Shown: positions 43,018 through 51,737, counted from the first letter of the stretch. The stretch: 64,000 nucleotides of DNA from Rhodococcus sovatensis (GCF_037327425.1 NZ_CP147846.1:2790001-2854000); one strand, 5' to 3'. Translations and numbers: made by a program. The notes: generated by a model from the letters alone, not told the origin.

Positions 43018-43949
43018 AACAGAGCCGATTGCACGGCAGGCAACTCGGAGGTGTAGTCCCCGAACGTCACCCGGCGCCCCTTCAGTTCGTGCAGGTCGAC
43101 GACGAACGACGCGTCGTCGTGGGTGCGGTCCGGCATTGCGCCCCGATCGTTCAGCCTCACCACCGCCGCCTGGCCGATGCAGGCGTCGACCGTGAAACCG
43201 TGCGTCCCGGTGGTGATGTCGAGGGGATACGCGAGCCTGTTTCCCGACGCCAGATCACGAAATCCGGCTGTGCGCCACGGCTCCTCCACGACGCGGTAGG
43301 TCGCCTCGTCGACGGCAGGTTCGATCATCGTGCGGACGCAGGTGGCGAGTGCCGTCGTCGCGGCGTCGATCCGGACGGTGTCGATCGGCAGGGCCAACGC
43401 TGCGGCTTTGGCGGAGGACCGAACAGCTTGGCGAACCTGGAGCTGCTCGGTCACGCTGTCTTCCAGTACCCGGATCACCTTGCCGTCCTCGGCTCGTGCC
43501 ACGTAGTGCGCGCAGATCGCACCTTGTTCGGCGAGGCGACCCCATTTCCTGGTGTCGGCTGCTGTCCCCACCTTGTGCACTCCGTTGGCGAACGTCGCAA
43601 TGTAGAGCCAATGCGGTTGCATCACATGCGCTTCGAGCTCTCGGGAGACGAACCCGCCTCGATGGATGGTGTGCACGAACCGAAATCCGTCCTTGGATTC
43701 GCATGCCGAGCACTGAGAGCCCACGTCCACCGGGTTCTGTCGCGGGCACGGAACGTACTCCGAACCTGCGCCCGTGCGGAACGCGACTCGGCCGGTGCAC
43801 CAGCGCTGCGCGCCCAGAGAAGCGAAGCCGAGCCGTCCGCCGCGCAGATCTACGTACCCGACCTCCTTCGTCTCGATGTCGACGACTCGAAGACGAGGGT
43901 CGCCCTCGCGCGCCGGCCAGGTGACGCCGAGAACGAGTGAGATGCTCAG
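43014..43949 (-). CDS. DUF2797 protein, apparent CTG start coupled to upp
   Basis: Zinc-ribbon plus DUF2797 protein. The recognisable C-terminal part (VMQPHWLYIATFANGVHKVGTAADTRKW and GRLAEQGAICA) extends upstream in the same frame through VGYVDLRGGRLGFASLGAQR, WCTGRVAFRT and VPCPRQNPVDVG to CSAC, which are conserved features of the family. The first ATG/GTG/TTG in this frame is the GTG at 43730, after these residues. The frame stays open to a CTG at 43947-43949 that overlaps the upp TGA (CTGA). I therefore infer a 311-aa product with a non-standard start, coupled to upp; starting at 43730 would give 238 aa. Function of the family is unknown. Confidence 0.72.
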   Translation of the reverse strand: MSISLVLGVTWPAREGDPRLRVVDIETKEVGYVDLRGGRLGFASLGAQRWCTGRVAFRTGAGSEYVPCPRQNPVDVGSQCSACESKDGFRFVHTIHRGGFVSRELEAHVMQPHWLYIATFANGVHKVGTAADTRKWGRLAEQGAICAHYVARAEDGKVIRVLEDSVTEQLQVRQAVRSSAKAAALALPIDTVRIDAATTALATCVRTMIEPAVDEATYRVVEEPWRTAGFRDLASGNRLAYPLDITTGTHGFTVDACIGQAAVVRLNDRGAMPDRTHDDASFVVDLHELKGRRVTFGDYTSELPAVQSALF

Positions 43950-44569
43950 CGCGGACCGAACTGACGATCGCCCGCGTCGCCGAGACCCGGCACGATGAAG
44001 GCGTCGTCGTTGAGTCCGTCGTCGATACTCGCGGCGACGAGTCGCACCGGCAGTCCCGACGCCTCGAGTGCCGCGACGCCTTCAGGGGCGGCGACGACGC
44101 AGATAGCGGTGACGTCCGCTGCTCCCCGCTCGACGAGGAGTTCGATGGTGTGAACCATGGAACCTCCCGTCGCCAACATCGGGTCCAGTACATAGACCGG
44201 AGTCTGCGACAGATCGTCGGGCAGCGACTCCATGTACGGAACCGGCTGGTGTGTCTCCTCGTCGCGCGCCATCCCGACGAAGCCGACGCGTGACTGCGGG
44301 ATCAGGCCACTTGCCTTCTCCACCATTCCCAAGCCCGCCCTGAGAACCGGCACGAGCAGCGGCGGACGCGCCAGCCTCGTGCCCTTCGTGGTAGCCACCG
44401 GAGTCTTCACGTCGAACGTGTCGATGTCGGCGTCGCGGGTGGCCTCGTACACCAGCATGTGGGTGAGCTGGCGGAGTGCGGACCTAAATGTTGCGTTGTC
44501 GCTGCGCTCGTCGCGCATCGTCGTCAGCAGTGCAGCGGCCAGTGGATGGTCGACCACGTGAGTTTCCAT
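43946..44569 (-). CDS. upp: Uracil phosphoribosyltransferase
   Basis: This 207-aa type I PRTase has the PRPP loop VLDPMLATGGSMVHTIELL and the upstream PVLRAGLGMVEKASGLIP. C-terminally, the uracil-binding FIVPGLGDAGDRQFG motif is present in full. It makes UMP from uracil and PRPP. ATG start at 44569. It matches Rv3309c by position and lies near deoD, add, deoA and cdd, the other salvage genes of the block. The DUF2797 gene follows with a 4-nt overlap. Confidence 0.96.
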   Translation of the reverse strand: METHVVDHPLAAALLTTMRDERSDNATFRSALRQLTHMLVYEATRDADIDTFDVKTPVATTKGTRLARPPLLVPVLRAGLGMVEKASGLIPQSRVGFVGMARDEETHQPVPYMESLPDDLSQTPVYVLDPMLATGGSMVHTIELLVERGAADVTAICVVAAPEGVAALEASGLPVRLVAASIDDGLNDDAFIVPGLGDAGDRQFGPR

Positions 44570-44655
44570 TCCGACAGGATAAATGCGGGAACCGATCGGC
44601 CGTCACGTGCGTCGAAGATATGTGTAGGAGTTTTTCGTGCGCCGTCGAGGAATCC

Positions 44656-44967
44656 ATGGGGGAATCGGTGACAGAGATATCGGCAGTATCTGCGGGAGTG
44701 CACGCGTACGCGACGACGATGGGAGCAGCCGCCGCTCAGGTCGCCACGGCGGCTGCCGCGACGACTGCGTGCGGGCCTGCCGTTCTCGCGCCGGTGTTCG
44801 GGCTGATCGGCACCGAGTTTCTCGCTGCATTCACCGGAGTTCACGGCGCGCACGGGGCCGCAGTCGGCAAACTCGCCGAGACTGTGGCCAGTCTCGGTGT
44901 CGCGGCGTCGGCATCCAGCGGCGCCTATGACCTAGCCGACGCTCAGACCGCTGCGAGCCTGATGTGA
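44656..44967 (+). CDS. EspC-like (T7SS_ESX_EspC family) putative type VII secretion target
   Basis: This 103-aa Ala-rich helical protein resembles the EspC/DUF2580 family: paired helices (SAGVHAYATTMGAAAAQVAT, then a GPAVLAPVFG turn) and a C-terminal YDLAD that fits the YxxxD/E export signal of type VII secretion. There is no Sec signal peptide. The ATG at 44656 has GAGG upstream; the GTG at 44668 is an alternative. Its stop overlaps the NlpC/P60 gene (GTGA), the first of three such overlaps in a four-gene operon. No ESX core genes are in the window. Confidence 0.65.
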   Translation: MGESVTEISAVSAGVHAYATTMGAAAAQVATAAAATTACGPAVLAPVFGLIGTEFLAAFTGVHGAHGAAVGKLAETVASLGVAASASSGAYDLADAQTAASLM

Positions 44968-46115
44968 TCGAACTGCTCGCCAAGCCCATCACCGATCTCC
45001 TCGGCGCGTTCGGGTCCGGCATCGTTCCCAGCGGTGGACCGACAGACGTACTGCGGTCCTCGTCTCGGGCGCTCGAGTCGGTACAGAGCATCGGACAATC
45101 GGCCGTCGGTGAACTTGCGACCGCATGGAGTGGGCCTGCTGCCACCGCCGCTATCGAACTCGCCGGCCAAGCCCATACGAGCGCTCTCGGGCTGTCCGAT
45201 CATGGCGTCGAGATCGCGGCAGTAGTCGACCGCGCCTGCGAGAAGGTCCAGGCCGGACTCGTCGAACTGCAGGGCATTGCGCAGTCCTTCATCTCGGTCG
45301 CGGGCGCCGCCGCGCCGATGCTGTTCACCCCGGCAGGCCAGTCGATGCTGATCACGACGGCCATCGAACACTTGCAGCGCGCCCTGGCGGTCGTGTCCCG
45401 CGTGCGCGGCGAGCTCGCCGTCCACACCGCCGAGATCAGCGCCTACACAGCGCCTCCGCCGGTCCCCCAGCCCGCAGGCGCAGCGCCCACGACTGCACCG
45501 GCATCCGCTCCTATACCAGTCGGATCGGACCCGGGCAGCCAATTCGGGCAGAACTTCGCCAGGACGCTGTCGTCGTCCGCGTCCTCGATTCTTCCCGACA
45601 CACCGTCGAACCTGATGACCTCACCGGCTACCGCTACGGTCCCCGCAGCCCAGACATCCGATGCGTCCATGTTCACCGGCAACCCCCAGCGGACGTCGGC
45701 GGACATGGGCGGCGTCGGAGGTGGCGTCCAGGTCGCGCTTCCCGACGGCAGCGTCGCAGTGGCGCCCAACGAGGAAGCAGCAGGCGCGGTGCGCAGTGCG
45801 CTGACACAGCAGGGCACGCCGTATGTCTGGGGTGGAACCGAGCCGGGACGCGGCCTCGACTGCAGCGGCCTGACCCAGTGGGCGTACGGCGAGCAGGGCG
45901 TGGAGTTGCCGAGGCTGGCGCAGGAGCAGAACGTCGGCACCCAGATCGGCCAGGACGAGCTCATGCCGGGCGACCTTGCAGTGTGGGACGGTCACGTCGC
46001 CATGGTCATAGGAAACGGTCAGATCGTGGAGGCAGGCGATCCCGTGCAAGTCGGTGACGTCCGAACCACCAACTCGGGTATGGCCTTCAAGGGCTTCTAC
46101 AGGCCGACCGCATGA
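44964..46115 (+). CDS. NlpC/P60 (C40) peptidase with WXG-like N-terminal helical domain
   Basis: This 383-aa protein has, at about residues 1-150, a helical hairpin domain with AWSGPAATAA (WxG-type turn), like WXG100/PPE-type partners. Residues 150-255 are a Pro/Ala/Ser-rich linker. The C-terminus is an NlpC/P60 domain with catalytic Cys300 in GLDCSGLTQWAYG and His344 in WDGHVAMVIG. It should cleave stem peptides in the cell wall. There is no signal peptide, so export by a type VII system with the upstream EspC-like protein is plausible. GTG start at 44964; 4-nt overlap with the following gene. Confidence 0.85.
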   Translation: MIELLAKPITDLLGAFGSGIVPSGGPTDVLRSSSRALESVQSIGQSAVGELATAWSGPAATAAIELAGQAHTSALGLSDHGVEIAAVVDRACEKVQAGLVELQGIAQSFISVAGAAAPMLFTPAGQSMLITTAIEHLQRALAVVSRVRGELAVHTAEISAYTAPPPVPQPAGAAPTTAPASAPIPVGSDPGSQFGQNFARTLSSSASSILPDTPSNLMTSPATATVPAAQTSDASMFTGNPQRTSADMGGVGGGVQVALPDGSVAVAPNEEAAGAVRSALTQQGTPYVWGGTEPGRGLDCSGLTQWAYGEQGVELPRLAQEQNVGTQIGQDELMPGDLAVWDGHVAMVIGNGQIVEAGDPVQVGDVRTTNSGMAFKGFYRPTA

Positions 46116-46435
46116 TCGAGTCGACAGCGTGGGCCGCCACGCGCACCGATTCCGTCCGAGTCCAGGCAACCTCGGGCGGAGTTCCGACGTCCGTGCACAT
46201 CGACTCGCGTGAACTTCGCTTCGGTGGAACCGAATTGGCGAAAACGATCCTGGAAGTGCATGCCCGGGCAACCCAGTCCGCCATGGCTCGGCACCGCACC
46301 AGGCTCGAACGCGACGGAATGCCAGCCGACGTTCTCGACCGACTCGGCCTACCTCGTGAGTCGACCGTCGCCGATGCCGAGAACGAACTGTTGGGTACCG
46401 AACCCGCACCTGTCAGCTGGATGAAATCTCTGTGA
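46112..46435 (+). CDS. Small YbaB-like/ESX-associated protein
   Basis: This 107-aa protein has the pattern of YbaB/EbfC-like folds: a beta-rich start (SVRVQATSGGVPTSVHIDSRELRFG) followed by a long helix (TELAKTILEVHARATQSAMARHRTRLER). The C-terminal 35 residues are unique. EspL of the mycobacterial ESX-1 locus is also YbaB-like, as I recall. Its ATG overlaps the peptidase stop and its stop overlaps the next gene (GTGA), so it belongs to the four-gene unit. A chaperone or regulatory role for the secreted partners is only a guess. Confidence 0.6.
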   Translation: MIESTAWAATRTDSVRVQATSGGVPTSVHIDSRELRFGGTELAKTILEVHARATQSAMARHRTRLERDGMPADVLDRLGLPRESTVADAENELLGTEPAPVSWMKSL

Positions 46436-46734
46436 ACGATCCACTCGATGACCTGATCGATCGCGCCGACCGCGCGTTGTCCGTCATGCACGACGCAACG
46501 GAGATGCTGTCTACCCTGCGGATAGTTCGCCGATCTCCCGATGGTCTGGCCACCGTCACAGTCGACGGTTCGGGGGCAATGGTCGACCTGTACCTGCAGT
46601 CCGACCTGTCGCGCGAGTCGGCGACCCAACTCGAAAACTCCATCGTCGCCACCGCTGCCGAGGCCGCCGGCGAGGCACTTCGGCGTCGAGCTTCCGTCTT
46701 GGAGCAGATGCAAAGTTCGCTCTCAGACACCTGA
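46432..46734 (+). CDS. YbaB/EbfC family nucleoid-associated-like protein
   Basis: This 100-aa protein has the YbaB architecture: an N-terminal helix (LDDLIDRADRALSVMHDATE), beta strands (GLATVTVDGSGAMVDLYLQS) and a C-terminal helix (LENSIVATAAEAAGEALRRR). YbaB proteins bind DNA; ESX-associated relatives may have other partners. GTG start overlapping the previous stop. It closes the operon of small T7SS-like proteins, 15 nt before the Rv3311-like gene. Confidence 0.75.
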   Translation: MNDPLDDLIDRADRALSVMHDATEMLSTLRIVRRSPDGLATVTVDGSGAMVDLYLQSDLSRESATQLENSIVATAAEAAGEALRRRASVLEQMQSSLSDT

Positions 46735-46749
46735 GATAGGCTTCCCGCC

Positions 46750-48039
46750 ATGGCTGGCGACATCATCCCGATCGAACTCGGTCTCACCCGCGGCGACTTC
46801 GTGACCCTGTGGGCTCCCGAATGGCACGAAGGCGACGACGAATGGGAGGCCTTCCTCGGACACGAGGAAGATCTCTACGGTTTCGAGGCGGTTGCTCATC
46901 TAGCCGCTTTCATCCGTAGCAACGACGACAACGACCTCGTCGATCATCCGTCGTGGAAGATCGTGTCGGCTCTCGCTGCCAACGAGCTCGAGCCCGACGA
47001 CCTTCACCGCTTCGACCTTGTCGGCGTTCCGGAACTCGTCGCGGAGGATCCCGACTCCGATATTCTCGCCGAACTCGCCGCAACGTTCGAGATGGTTCAG
47101 ACCATCGGAGAGGTCTGCGAACTCTCCACTGTCACTTCGTTCTTCGCCGGCAACCCACACCTCGGATCGGTAGGAATCGGCGTCGACGCCTACGTCGGCA
47201 AAGACGGTCAGAACCTCTGGAACCGAATCGGAGCGTCCATCTCCAAGAGCTGGGACGCAGTCATCGACGCAATCGATTCCGTGGTCACCTCACCCGATGT
47301 CGACGCCGCCGCCGTGGAGGTCGCCGAAGCCGAGCTGCTGGCTGCCACCGAGAACGAGGTCGACGTCGACGACGTGTCCGATGAGGACGACGACACCCTC
47401 GACGATGATGCCTCCGACGAAGACAGTGCCGATGGGAACACTGCGGACGAGGAAGTCACCGCGGATCCCATCGCCGACGCGGCCGCCGAAGAAGGGTTCT
47501 GGGCATCGGTCGGCATCGACCCCGTCCAGATAATCACCTCCGAGGACACCTACTACACACTGCGGTGCTACATCGACGACGAGCCGATCTTTCTGGGGCG
47601 CACCGGAAGCATCACGGTGTTCGGTTCCGAACGGGCTCTCGCCCGGTACTTGGCCGACGATCACGATCACGACCTGGCGAAGGTCAGTACCTACGCCGAA
47701 GTGCAAACAGCAGCGATCGACGGTTCACTGCGCATCGACATCACCGATGACAACGTCTACGTCCTGCCGGGCTTGGCGGACGACCTCGCCGAGGGGCCGG
47801 AAGCAGTCGACATCGACCAGCTGGACCTGGCCGTCGAACTGTTCACCGACGCAGCGGACTTCGCCGAAGACGACTCCGTGGAAACCGCGCTCGCACAATC
47901 GACACCACTCGGCTGGTACGTCTCCTACACACTCGAGCCCGATCCGAACAGGCTCGCACCGAGCGCGCCGTTCGAGCTGGAGGCCGAAGCGTGGCGGGCG
48001 CTCGAGCGTGATTTCGAGGCCCGCCTCCGCAAGGAGTGA
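46750..48039 (+). CDS. Conserved actinobacterial protein (Rv3311-like) with acidic linker
   Basis: This 429-aa protein has an N-terminal domain (IIPIELGLTRGDFVTLWAPE and GDDEWEAFLGHEEDLYGFEA) and a C-terminal domain (YYTLRCYIDDEPIFLGRTGS, SERALARYLADDHDHDLAKV). They are joined by a strongly acidic low-complexity linker at about residues 205-240, made of Asp and Glu with Ser/Thr/Ala. I recognise it as the counterpart of M. tuberculosis Rv3311 by sequence and place; its function is unknown. No membrane segment or signal is seen. It is convergent with add, with 3 nt between the stops. Confidence 0.8.
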   Translation: MAGDIIPIELGLTRGDFVTLWAPEWHEGDDEWEAFLGHEEDLYGFEAVAHLAAFIRSNDDNDLVDHPSWKIVSALAANELEPDDLHRFDLVGVPELVAEDPDSDILAELAATFEMVQTIGEVCELSTVTSFFAGNPHLGSVGIGVDAYVGKDGQNLWNRIGASISKSWDAVIDAIDSVVTSPDVDAAAVEVAEAELLAATENEVDVDDVSDEDDDTLDDDASDEDSADGNTADEEVTADPIADAAAEEGFWASVGIDPVQIITSEDTYYTLRCYIDDEPIFLGRTGSITVFGSERALARYLADDHDHDLAKVSTYAEVQTAAIDGSLRIDITDDNVYVLPGLADDLAEGPEAVDIDQLDLAVELFTDAADFAEDDSVETALAQSTPLGWYVSYTLEPDPNRLAPSAPFELEAEAWRALERDFEARLRKE

Positions 48040-48042
48040 GCC

Positions 48043-49155
48043 CTAGCCGATGAGAACCGCGTATCCAGGTTTGACGACGTTGTCGATCAGCTCCAGTCGT
48101 TCGTCGAACGGGATGAACGCGGATTTCATCGCGTTGATCGTGAAGCGCTCGAGGTCGGTCCAGCCGTAGCCGAACGTCTGGGCGAGGGTGTGCATCTCGC
48201 GAGACATCGACGTACCACTCATCAATCGGTTGTCGGTGTTGACGGTGACGCGGAACCGCAGTCGCGCAAGAAGATCGAATGGGTGCTTTTCGATGCTGTC
48301 GACGGCGCCGGTCTGCACGTTCGAACTCGGGCAGAGTTCCAGCGGCATGCGTGTGTCGCGGACGTACGCCGCGAGCAGTCCGAGCGACGGAGTCCCGTCC
48401 GACGCGATTGCAATGTCGTCGATGATGCGGACGCCGTGGCCAAGGCGGTCCGTGCCGCAGAACGCGACCGCTTCCTGAATGGACGGCAGACCGAAGGCCT
48501 CCCCCGCATGAATAGTGAAGTGCGCGTTGGCTTCTCGCATGTACTCGAAAGCATCGAGATGACGACTGGGAGGGAATCCTGCTTCCGCTCCGGCGATGTC
48601 GAACCCGACGACACCGCGATCCCTGAAGCGCACGGCAAGCTCTGCAATCTCACGTGACCGTGCAGCGTGACGCATCGCCGTCAGCAGACATCCGACACGA
48701 ATTCGTTTGCCGTTCACCCGGGCCGCCGATTCGCCTGCGCGGAAACCTTCGAGCACATGCTCGACGACCTCGTCCAGGGTCAGCCCTCGATCCAGGTGCT
48801 GTTCAGGGGCGAACCGCACCTCCGCATACACAACGCCGTCCTCGGCCAGGTCTTCCGCGCACTCACGGGCGACACGCGAGAGTCCCTCCGGCGTCTGCAT
48901 GACCGCGACGGTGTGAGCGAAGGTCTCCAGATACCGCTCGAGCGAACCACTGTCGGCAGCGTTCCGAAACCATTCGCCCAAAGCAGGACCGTCCTGCGCA
49001 GGCAAGCCGTCGTATCCGCACTCATCGGCCAGTTCCAGCACAGTCTGTGGCCGAAGTCCGCCGTCGAGATGGTCGTGCAGTAGAGCTTTGGGGGCCGTCT
49101 TGATGGAGGGGAGGTCGAGCGGCGTCGCGCCGCTGTTCGGGTTCGCGGTACTCAT
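48043..49155 (-). CDS. add: Adenosine deaminase
   Basis: This 370-aa zinc aminohydrolase has the metal-binding LLHDHLDGGLRP, the catalytic HFTIHAGEAFGLPS (HAGE), DRLGHGVRI and VTVNTDNRLMSGTSMSRE. It converts (deoxy)adenosine to (deoxy)inosine, feeding the deoD product line. The ATG at 49155 begins MSTANPNSG; the longer open frame to 49251 is unsupported. It is divergent from the amino-acid permease. It is syntenic with Rv3313c. Confidence 0.95.
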   Translation of the reverse strand: MSTANPNSGATPLDLPSIKTAPKALLHDHLDGGLRPQTVLELADECGYDGLPAQDGPALGEWFRNAADSGSLERYLETFAHTVAVMQTPEGLSRVARECAEDLAEDGVVYAEVRFAPEQHLDRGLTLDEVVEHVLEGFRAGESAARVNGKRIRVGCLLTAMRHAARSREIAELAVRFRDRGVVGFDIAGAEAGFPPSRHLDAFEYMREANAHFTIHAGEAFGLPSIQEAVAFCGTDRLGHGVRIIDDIAIASDGTPSLGLLAAYVRDTRMPLELCPSSNVQTGAVDSIEKHPFDLLARLRFRVTVNTDNRLMSGTSMSREMHTLAQTFGYGWTDLERFTINAMKSAFIPFDERLELIDNVVKPGYAVLIG

Positions 49156-49350
49156 GACTCGACGGTAGCGCGATCGGAACGGACTCGCGTGCGTTCGCCG
49201 ACGCACCCGCGCGTCGGAGCGAATTGAACCGAGCAACCCATTTCGTTGCATTGTTACCCTTTTGAAAACAGATCAGTCGAAACTGAGCGGAACTGCAACC
49301 GAAATCGTATTGTTCTCAGCAATCGATCCGGTCTCGAGCTTGGAGTGATC
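49156..49350. promoter_or_regulatory. Divergent region between add and the APC permease, with TGAAAAC motif
   Basis: This 195-nt spacer is A/T-richer near 49255-49320. TGAAAACAGA at 49263-49272 matches the TGAAAACTGA found at 55829-55838 in front of the Lrp/aldehyde dehydrogenase pair, and GTCGAAACTGA follows at 49277-49287. A common regulator of both promoters is possible. GGAG at about 49341 serves the permease ATG. Confidence 0.45.
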
Positions 49351-50871
49351 ATGTCTGTTGCGGATACGCCTGCGACTTCTCCACCTCCGGACGTTCCCGC
49401 GGGCAAAGGCCTGAACACGGGTGCGCTCGGTCTCGTCGGAAACATCGTCATCGGGCTGTCCGCGGTTGCTCCCGCCTACAGCCTGGCGGCGACCCTGGGA
49501 TACGTCGTCCTCGCCGTCGGAGACAAGGCGCCTGCAATGTTCCTTGTCGCCTTCGTTCCCATGCTGCTCACAGCATTCGCCTACCGTGAGCTAGGACGGG
49601 ACACCCCCGACTGCGGCACGTCGTTCACCTGGGGAACCAAGGCCTTCGGCCCGTGGGTGGGGTGGATGGCCGGGTGGGGATTGGCAGTGTCTGCCATCAT
49701 CGTGCTCGCCAACGTCGCAGAGGTCGCGGCGATCTACCTCTTCGAGTTCCTGGGATTGGAAGGGGCCGCCGAGTCCACGGCAGCCAAAGTGGCGCTCGGC
49801 TCGTTCTTCATCGTGTCGATGACCTATGTCAGCTTCCGCGGCATCCTCATCAGCGAGCGCATGCAGAACGTGCTGCTGGTCGTCCAATTCGGTGTGCTGA
49901 TCGGCGTCTCGATCACGGCTCTGGTGAAGGTCGGGGCAGGGACGGCGGGCCCGCAGGCCATCACTCCGCAGCTCAGCTGGATCATCCCGACCGGGGTCAC
50001 GATGTCCGACGCCGCGCAGGCGATCATCCTCTGCATTTTCATCTACTGGGGCTGGGATGCATGTCTCGCGGTCGGCGAGGAGACGAAAGACTCGGAGAAG
50101 ACACCGGGCCGCGCAGCCGTGATCACCACGTTGATCCTCGTCGCCACGTACGTGCTCGTCGGATATGCGGTGCAGTCGTTCGCTGGATTCGGCGACACTG
50201 GAATCGGCCTGAACAACCCGGACAACCTCGATGACGTCTTGACGATCCTCGGCGGCCCCGTTGCCGGCTCGGTCGTCGCGTCGTTGCTGCTGCTCACCGT
50301 GTCGATCTCGGCACTGTCCTCGACCCAGACCACCATTCTCCCCACTGCTCGCGGCACCCTGTCGATGGCTGTCTACAAGGCGATCCCGAAGCGATTCGCA
50401 AGCGTGCATCCCAAATACATGACGCCGGGGTTCGGCACGCTCGTCATGGGGGCCTCGGCATTGGCGTTCTATCTCGTACTCACCTTCGTCAGCGCGAACG
50501 CACTGCAGGATTCGGTGGCTTCACTCGGTCTCGCGGTGGCCTTCTACTACGGAATCACCGCGTACGCGTGTGTGTGGTACTTCCGCCGGACTTTGTTCGG
50601 TTCGGTCCGAAACCTGTTCATGCGCGCGATTTTCCCGCTCCTCGGCGGGCTGTCGATGACCTGGGCATTCGTGCAGAGTGCGGTGGACATGATCAAGCCC
50701 GACTACGGTTTCACCGCCTACGGTCCGATCGGCGGCGTATTCGTCCTCGGCATCGGAATGCTCGTGCTCGGAATTCCGCTGATGCTTCTGTGCTTCGTCG
50801 GCAACCGAGAGTTTTTCCAGGGCAAGACCTTGACCGCGACCACCGAAGTCAAGGTTCCGGACTCTTACTAG
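49351..50871 (+). CDS. APC superfamily amino acid/polyamine permease
   Basis: This 506-aa transporter has about 12 membrane helices. The N-terminal APC signature is visible (GLVGNIVIGLSAVAPAYSLAATLGYVV), as are DCGTSFTWGTKAFGPWVGW and the conserved YWGWDACLAVGEETKDSEKTPG loop. The last is common in actinobacterial permeases found with polyamine catabolic genes. Context (FAD oxidoreductase, aldehyde dehydrogenase, aminotransferase) suggests putrescine or a related amine. A Usp protein gene follows 14 nt later, a frequent pairing for this permease group. ATG at 49351 with GGAG upstream; the frame is open from 49246. Confidence 0.88.
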   Translation: MSVADTPATSPPPDVPAGKGLNTGALGLVGNIVIGLSAVAPAYSLAATLGYVVLAVGDKAPAMFLVAFVPMLLTAFAYRELGRDTPDCGTSFTWGTKAFGPWVGWMAGWGLAVSAIIVLANVAEVAAIYLFEFLGLEGAAESTAAKVALGSFFIVSMTYVSFRGILISERMQNVLLVVQFGVLIGVSITALVKVGAGTAGPQAITPQLSWIIPTGVTMSDAAQAIILCIFIYWGWDACLAVGEETKDSEKTPGRAAVITTLILVATYVLVGYAVQSFAGFGDTGIGLNNPDNLDDVLTILGGPVAGSVVASLLLLTVSISALSSTQTTILPTARGTLSMAVYKAIPKRFASVHPKYMTPGFGTLVMGASALAFYLVLTFVSANALQDSVASLGLAVAFYYGITAYACVWYFRRTLFGSVRNLFMRAIFPLLGGLSMTWAFVQSAVDMIKPDYGFTAYGPIGGVFVLGIGMLVLGIPLMLLCFVGNREFFQGKTLTATTEVKVPDSY

Positions 50872-50885
50872 AACAGGATCACGAG

Positions 50886-51737
50886 ATGAAACTCACCGTC
50901 GGCTATCTCGCCACGCCGAGTGGCGACGACGGCGTCGCGTTGGCCACCGTGCTGGCGTCCGCTCTCGACGCGTCCATCGACATCGTCATCGTCATCCGCT
51001 CGGACGAGCCGCTCATGGAAGGCAGCGGCCCGTACCGAAAAGTGCTCGACGCCAAAGCCGAACAATGGTTGTCGGGTGCGCGAGCGCAGGTCCCCGACGG
51101 CATCGAAGTTGCGACACACATTGCTCGGCACGCGTCCTTCGCGCAGGGCCTGATGGAGTTCGCCGCCGAACACGACTCCGACATGATCGTCGTCGGCGGC
51201 GCCGGTGACGGACTGCTGAACCGCCACACCGTCGGTTCCGTCGCCGGTCAACTCCTCCATGCCTCGCCGGTTCCGATCGCGCTCGCCCCGCGTGGGTACC
51301 GGAACGGCGCCCAGCGCACGCTCACCGGTCTGACTGCGGCAGTCCCGACCCGCGCCGGGACCGCTGATCCTTCGGCTCTCGCCATCACGATTGCCAGTGC
51401 CGCACATCTTCCTCTGAGGTTGGTCTCACTCGTCTCGCTGGAGGACGACGGAGCCGATGCCGATGGTCTCGAAACTCGACGACGCCATGTCGCTGCAGCG
51501 CAAGCCAACCTGGAAAACGCGGCTCGCAAGCTGCCCGACGTGGATGGTCTCGAGTCCGTGGTCGCGGACGGATCCAGTCTCGACGAGGCTGTCGCGTCCC
51601 TGCAGTGGTCCGATGGCGACGTCCTGTTCCTCGGCTCGAGCCGGCTCGCGGCGCCCAAGCGTGTGTTCCTCGGATCCAGTGCATCGAAGATCATACGGTC
51701 GACCCCGGCTCCGGTCATCGTGGTTCCGCACGAGTAG
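50886..51737 (+). CDS. Universal stress protein, two Usp domains
   Basis: This 283-aa tandem UspA protein has two repeats, each with an N-terminal strand and a C-terminal ATP-binding-type loop. In the first this is SDMIVVGGAGDGLLNRHTVGSVAGQLLHASPVPIALAP. In the second it is GDVLFLGSSRLAAPKRVFLG followed by SSASKIIRSTPAPVIVVP. Usp proteins encoded next to permeases may regulate the transporter in response to energy state; here this is inference from the 14-nt spacing. It is followed 19 nt later by IS copy 2. Confidence 0.88.
   Translation: MKLTVGYLATPSGDDGVALATVLASALDASIDIVIVIRSDEPLMEGSGPYRKVLDAKAEQWLSGARAQVPDGIEVATHIARHASFAQGLMEFAAEHDSDMIVVGGAGDGLLNRHTVGSVAGQLLHASPVPIALAPRGYRNGAQRTLTGLTAAVPTRAGTADPSALAITIASAAHLPLRLVSLVSLEDDGADADGLETRRRHVAAAQANLENAARKLPDVDGLESVVADGSSLDEAVASLQWSDGDVLFLGSSRLAAPKRVFLGSSASKIIRSTPAPVIVVPHE

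Noticed and set aside
43255..44193. 312-codon Arg/Ser-rich minus-strand frame between DUF2797 and upp
   Set aside because: It is in a different frame from both conserved genes on the same strand and has a composition typical of shadows.
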